DNA of 9,492 bases from Fimenecus sp051881455. Lineage in GTDB: Bacteria; Bacillota; Clostridia; Oscillospirales; Acutalibacteraceae. A program made the translations under genes and the position numbers. Shown piece by piece: positions 6,510 through 9,492 of the stretch. The notes beneath the pieces were generated by a model. It ran no database searches and had not been told where the DNA came from. It was given only the letters and a program-made list of their open reading frames with translations. Position 1 is the first letter of the stretch; each line of letters opens with the position of its first letter. The DNA lies in assembly GCA_051881455.1 (NCBI GenBank), contig JBJEPX010000050.1, forward strand, positions 1 to 9,492. The letters run 5' to 3'.

Positions 6510-6832
6510 TGACAAAAGTAAAATTTCTGTTTTCGGGGGATACGGCGGTATCGTTTGAGATAAGCGGCCATTCAGGAGCAGGGGAGCAGGGCAGCGACAT
6601 TGTTTGCAGTGCGGTTTCCTCAGCGGCGTATATGGCGGCAAATACCGTGATTGAGGTGTTAAAGCTCAGTCCCGAGGCAGAGGTTCGTGACGGGTATATG
6701 AAAATTCAGATGAATTTGGAAGATGCCCGAAAAGCCAAGGTGATTACTGACGGATTGTATTTGCATATTGAACAGCTTGCAGGTCAGTATCCCCATAATT
6801 TGAAACTTGAAAGAGGTGTTTTTGATGCTTAA
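6509..6832 (+). CDS. prp: Ribosomal-processing cysteine protease Prp
   Basis: A 107-residue protease (YsxB family) that cuts the N-terminal extension off ribosomal protein L27, a step shown to be essential in Staphylococcus aureus. The catalytic histidine lies in SGHSGAG (His21), and the catalytic cysteine in SDIVCSAVSS (Cys33); Asp30 precedes it as in the family. The ATG overlaps the rplU stop (TAATG) and has no separate Shine-Dalgarno, so translation is probably coupled to rplU. It overlaps the first eight bases of rpmA. The adjacent L27 does carry the cleavable extension, which supports the assignment. Confidence 0.95.
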   Translation: MTKVKFLFSGDTAVSFEISGHSGAGEQGSDIVCSAVSSAAYMAANTVIEVLKLSPEAEVRDGYMKIQMNLEDARKAKVITDGLYLHIEQLAGQYPHNLKLERGVFDA

Positions 6833-7109
6833 AATAAACATTCAGTTATTTGCTCATAAAAAAGGTATGGGTTCAACAAAGAACGGCCGTGATTCAGAGT
6901 CAAAGAGACTCGGCGTTAAGAAGGCAGACGGTCAGGCAGTTCTCGCAGGTAACATCATTGTTAAACAGCGCGGAACTCACATTCATCCCGGCAACAATGT
7001 AGGCCGCGGCTCTGACGATACTCTTTTTGCTCTTATCGACGGCAAAGTTAAGTTCGAGAGAATGGGCAAAGACAGAAAGAAAGTAAGCGTTTACGCTGTT
7101 GAGCAGTAA
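6825..7109 (+). CDS. rpmA: 50S ribosomal protein L27 with cleavable N-terminal extension
   Basis: A 94-residue protein located at the peptidyl transferase centre. It starts MLKINIQLF followed by AHKKGMGSTKNGRDS. The first nine residues closely match the S. aureus extension MLKLNLQFF, which Prp removes so that mature L27 begins at Ala10. The rest (RLGVKKADGQ, VKQRGTHIHPG, VGRGSDDTLFA) is classical L27. The ATG at 6825 follows AAGAGGTG at about 7 bases and overlaps the end of prp by 8 bases. An upstream in-frame TTG at 6807 is less likely because it precedes that site and would spoil the extension motif. A terminator follows. Confidence 0.98.
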   Translation: MLKINIQLFAHKKGMGSTKNGRDSESKRLGVKKADGQAVLAGNIIVKQRGTHIHPGNNVGRGSDDTLFALIDGKVKFERMGKDRKKVSVYAVEQ

Positions 7110-7127
7110 TCTTTAATTCAACTGTTT

Positions 7128-7160
7128 TACTCCCACCAAGTTCACGGTGGGAGTATTTTT
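7128..7160 (+). terminator. Rho-independent terminator after rpmA
   Basis: A perfect 10-pair stem, TACTCCCACC (7128-7137) with GGTGGGAGTA (7146-7155), has an 8-base loop and is followed at once by TTTTT, then more T-rich sequence. It starts 19 bases after the rpmA stop and separates the ribosomal operon from alaA. Confidence 0.92.
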
Positions 7161-7196
7161 ATATTTTTCGGGGAAATTGATAATAAGGTGATTTGT

Positions 7197-8411
7197 TTGA
7201 AAGAGTTTAGTAAAAGCCATAAGTTGGATTTCGTTTGTTATGATATACGCGGTCCCGTAATGGACGAGGCAAACCGTATGGAGACGGAGGGCAGGCAGAT
7301 TTTGAAGCTGAATATCGGCAACCCTGCGCCTTTTGGGTTTACAGCTCCCGATGAGGTTATACACGATATGATGTATAATCTGAGTAACTGTGAGGGATAT
7401 TCCGATTCAAAAGGGCTTTTTTCCGCCCGTAAAGCTATAATGCAGTATTGCCAGCTTAAAGGCATAAAGGGCGTTGATATAAACGATATCTATACGGGCA
7501 ACGGTGTAAGCGAGCTTATAGTAATGGCGATGCAGGGGCTTTTGGATAATGACGACGAAATTCTCGTTCCCGCACCCGATTATCCTCTTTGGACGGCGGC
7601 GGTAACACTTGCGGGGGGCAATGCGGTCCATTATATTTGCGATGAGCAAAACGAGTGGAACCCCGATATTGGGGACATTAAAAGTAAAATTACCGATAAA
7701 ACAAAGGGTATTGTAATAATTAACCCCAATAACCCCACAGGCGCTCTTTACAGCGACGAGGTTTTAAAGGAAATTATTGATATAGCGAGGAAAAACAAAC
7801 TGATTCTTTTTGCCGATGAAATTTATGACCGCCTTGTTATGGACGGCTTAACACATACTGCTTTGGCGTCCCTCGCTCCCGACGTGCCCTGTGTAAGCTT
7901 TAACGGACTTTCAAAGTCACACAGAGTCGCAGGCTTTCGTGTGGGTTGGATGGTAATAAGCGGCGATAAAAAGAGAATTAAAGGCTATATTGAGGGACTC
8001 AATCTACTCTCGTCAATGCGCCTTTGCTCAAATGTGCCGGCTCAAAGCATTGTCCAGACAGCTCTCGGCGGCACGCAGAGCGTTGATGAATTGCTCCTCC
8101 CCGGCGGCAGAATTTATGAGCAGAGAGAACTTGTTTTTAATGCTCTCAACAGCATTGACGGTGTAACCGCTGTTAAACCCAAAGCGGCGTTTTACATTTT
8201 CCCGAAGTTTGACCGTAAAAAGTTTAACTTGCAGGACGATGAAAAGCTTGTCCTTGACTTCTTAAAAGAGAAAAAAGTGCTTCTCGTTCACGGCGGCGGC
8301 TTCCATTATCCCGAGCCCGACCACGCAAGAATAGTATATCTGCCCAATGTCAGAGTTTTAAGCGAGGCTATGAATAAACTTTCTGACTTTTTAAGCGATT
8401 ACAGGCAGTGA
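7197..8411 (+). CDS. alaA: Alanine aminotransferase, AlaA type (PLP-dependent, class I/II)
   Basis: A 404-residue fold-type I aminotransferase that very probably makes alanine from pyruvate and glutamate. It follows E. coli AlaA along its whole length, as I recall that sequence: CYDIRGPV, LKLNIGNPAPFGF, GYSDSKGL, YTGNGVSELI, VPAPDYPLWTAAV, INPNNPTGA, FADEIYD. Lys240 in NGLSKSHRVAGFR is the Schiff-base lysine, Asp207 and Tyr210 contact the cofactor, and Arg248 follows. The C-terminal HARIVYLP holds the arginine that should bind the substrate carboxylate. I start it at TTG 7197 because AAGGTG lies 6 bases upstream and the N-terminus then aligns exactly in length with AlaA. A GTG at 7188 would add three residues but uses that same AAGGTG. 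No clear promoter lies between the rpmA terminator and this start. Confidence 0.9.
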   Translation: MKEFSKSHKLDFVCYDIRGPVMDEANRMETEGRQILKLNIGNPAPFGFTAPDEVIHDMMYNLSNCEGYSDSKGLFSARKAIMQYCQLKGIKGVDINDIYTGNGVSELIVMAMQGLLDNDDEILVPAPDYPLWTAAVTLAGGNAVHYICDEQNEWNPDIGDIKSKITDKTKGIVIINPNNPTGALYSDEVLKEIIDIARKNKLILFADEIYDRLVMDGLTHTALASLAPDVPCVSFNGLSKSHRVAGFRVGWMVISGDKKRIKGYIEGLNLLSSMRLCSNVPAQSIVQTALGGTQSVDELLLPGGRIYEQRELVFNALNSIDGVTAVKPKAAFYIFPKFDRKKFNLQDDEKLVLDFLKEKKVLLVHGGGFHYPEPDHARIVYLPNVRVLSEAMNKLSDFLSDYRQ

Positions 8412-8425
8412 GCTATCTTTCTGTA

Positions 8426-8454
8426 TTGCATAAATCCGAAATGTTGTGTATAAT
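8426..8454 (+). promoter_or_regulatory. Promoter of the 7TM-LuxR regulator gene
   Basis: A perfect TATAAT (8449-8454) lies 17 bases after TTGCAT (8426-8431), which keeps the TTG of the -35. The predicted start near 8461 leaves a leader of about 22 bases containing the AGGAGG site. It begins 14 bases after the alaA stop, so the regulator gene can be expressed independently. Confidence 0.6.
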
Positions 8455-8482
8455 GAAGAAAAACAAAAAAGGAGGACGAGTG

Positions 8483-9400
8483 ATGAACCTGTTTTATGGC
8501 ATTGTGGCGTTAATTTCAGTATTATTGGCGTTCGTCTGCCTTTTTGTTGTACGGAAAAAGAATATTTATCTTTCACTCTTGTTCATTTCGGTTGCCGTGT
8601 GCAATACAGGGTACTTTTTCCTGTCTGTTTCCAAAACCTTGCCTTTTGCAATCGTTTCTAACGATATTGCATATTTAGGCAGTGTATTTTTGCCGTTTTT
8701 AATGCTGATGATGATATTTTCCCTTTGCGGAATTAAAACATCCAAAAAATCGGCGGCAGTTTTCGTTTGCATCGGTCTTGCAGTATTGTTTATTGCCGTA
8801 ACACCCGGGATACTCCCCATATATTACAAAAGCGTGGAATTGGAAACCGTAAACGGTATGACAACCCTTGTAAAAGTTTACGGCCCTTTGCATTTTATAT
8901 ATGCTTTGTATGTCGCATTGTATTTTGTGGGTATGATTTGCGTAATTCTTTATTCCATTGTGAAAAAAACGGCGGTTTCTCTCAAATACCCTGTGTTTCT
9001 CTTGGTCGTCGTGCTCGGCAATATCGCAATTTGGGTTGCGGAAAAATGTATTCATGTTCATTTTGAGTTTTTGTCAGTTTCCTACATGATGACCGAGGGC
9101 TTGTTGCTTTTGCTGTACGGCATTGTTGAAGATTATGAGAAAAAGAATGTTCAACCGTCAAAAGCACCCGAAAAACTCTCTCTCCTTGAAGAATTTTTGC
9201 AAAATGCAAATCTACGGGAGCCTTTAACCGAACGGGAGCGCGAGGTGCTCGGTTACATATTGGAAAACGAAAAGAGAAAAACCATTGCCGAAAAAATGTG
9301 TATTTCCGAAAATACGGTAAAAACCCACACGGCGCATATTTTTGAAAAGCTAGGCGTTTCCAACAGGGCAGAGTTGTTTGAGATGGCACATAAAGAATAA
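8483..9400 (+). CDS. Membrane-bound one-component regulator: 7TM sensor plus LuxR-type HTH
   Basis: A 305-residue protein. The first 215 residues form about seven membrane helices (about 1-23, 28-48, 60-83, 90-108, 137-160, 169-188, 196-214), with an external loop at about 109-136. They resemble the N-terminal 7TM region of some histidine kinases, e.g. DIAYLGSVFLPFLMLMMIF. A short charged linker follows. Residues 248-303 form a complete GerE/LuxR helix-turn-helix: LTEREREVLGYIL, IAEKMCISENTVKTHTAHIFEKLGV and NRAELFEMA. No kinase, PAS or receiver domain lies between, so the protein probably senses through the membrane and binds DNA directly. The ligand and target genes are unknown. I chose the ATG at 8483 because AGGAGG (8470-8475) is 7 bases upstream; the frame opens earlier, inside the end of alaA, without another good start. 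A GTG at 8480 is a minor alternative. Confidence 0.88.
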   Translation: MNLFYGIVALISVLLAFVCLFVVRKKNIYLSLLFISVAVCNTGYFFLSVSKTLPFAIVSNDIAYLGSVFLPFLMLMMIFSLCGIKTSKKSAAVFVCIGLAVLFIAVTPGILPIYYKSVELETVNGMTTLVKVYGPLHFIYALYVALYFVGMICVILYSIVKKTAVSLKYPVFLLVVVLGNIAIWVAEKCIHVHFEFLSVSYMMTEGLLLLLYGIVEDYEKKNVQPSKAPEKLSLLEEFLQNANLREPLTEREREVLGYILENEKRKTIAEKMCISENTVKTHTAHIFEKLGVSNRAELFEMAHKE

Positions 9401-9421
9401 AAACAATTTGTGCCTCCTATA

Positions 9422-9492
9422 TATCTCGTCTCCCCTGAAAGGGGAGATGTCACGGAGTGACAGAGGGGTTATCTCGTCTCCCCTGAAAGGGG
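9422..9492. repeat. Tandem palindromic repeat, 48-base period, cut by window end
   Basis: The 23 bases at 9422-9444 recur exactly at 9470-9492, a period of 48. Each unit holds two palindromes. The first is TCTCCCCT-GAA-AGGGGAGA (9429-9447, 8-pair stem). The second is TGTCAC-GGA-GTGACA (9448-9462, 6-pair stem), followed by GAGGGGTT. At least one full and one partial copy are visible and the array may continue. It starts 21 bases after the regulator stop codon. Such units resemble interspersed repeats I recall from gut Clostridia. The hairpins could also end or protect the upstream mRNA, but there is no U-run. Confidence 0.85.

Noticed and set aside
6180..6641. A 153-codon minus-strand frame opposite rplU and prp.
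   Set aside because: It spans two conserved genes in antisense, lacks a ribosome binding site, and reads as low-complexity cysteine/leucine-rich shadow sequence.
7156..7190. A possible -10 (GATAAT, 7179-7184) just before alaA.
   Set aside because: No -35 lies at a suitable distance, and a start there would leave no room for the AAGGTG ribosome binding site.
7197..8411. Recent horizontal transfer of alaA from a Gram-negative, suggested by its closeness to E. coli AlaA.
   Set aside because: Codon use looks like that of its neighbours, and AlaA-like proteins are widespread; similarity alone does not support transfer.
9422..9492. Start of a CRISPR array.
   Set aside because: The repeated part and the intervening part are both internally palindromic and only one period is visible; there are no unique spacers between conserved repeats and no cas genes.

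Overview
The window looks like a chromosomal segment from a spore-forming anaerobic Clostridia-type Firmicute, most probably of the Oscillospiraceae/Ruminococcaceae kind. The evidence is a spoIIA sporulation operon, the rplU-prp-rpmA ribosomal operon whose L27 carries the Firmicute-style cleavable N-terminal extension, a clostridial-type FeoB, strong AAGGAGG-like ribosome binding sites, and interspersed palindromic repeat units of a kind I recall from gut Clostridia. The assignment is inferred from gene content; no marker gene fixes the genus.

Left part, minus strand (1-3598): spoIIAA, spoIIAB and sigF form a tightly overlapping operon. It encodes the anti-anti-sigma factor, the anti-sigma kinase and the first forespore sigma factor. 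The operon ends in a hairpin terminator. That terminator is overlaid by a good promoter for the next minus-strand gene, a large secreted lipoprotein of the DUF5696 type, whose 3' end lies beyond base 1. This lipoprotein gene fills the otherwise empty-looking first 2.1 kb.

Centre, plus strand (3649-6045): divergent from spoIIA, a feoA-feoB pair encodes a GTP-dependent ferrous iron importer. FeoB starts at a TTG codon.

Right part, plus strand (6071-9400): a consensus-like promoter and a structured leader (probable L21 leader) precede rplU-prp-rpmA, which ends in a perfect hairpin terminator. Prp is the protease that removes the first nine residues of L27, so enzyme and substrate are made from the same mRNA. 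Next come an alanine aminotransferase of the AlaA type and, with its own promoter, a membrane-bound regulator that joins a seven-helix sensor domain directly to a LuxR-type DNA-binding domain. The window closes with the start of a 48-base tandem repeat made of nested palindromes.

Most of the window is conserved housekeeping and sporulation DNA. I do not see a clear undescribed multi-gene system. The items most worth a second look are the 7TM-LuxR one-component receptor, the terminator/promoter overlap in front of the lipoprotein gene, the short SigF, and the terminal repeat.
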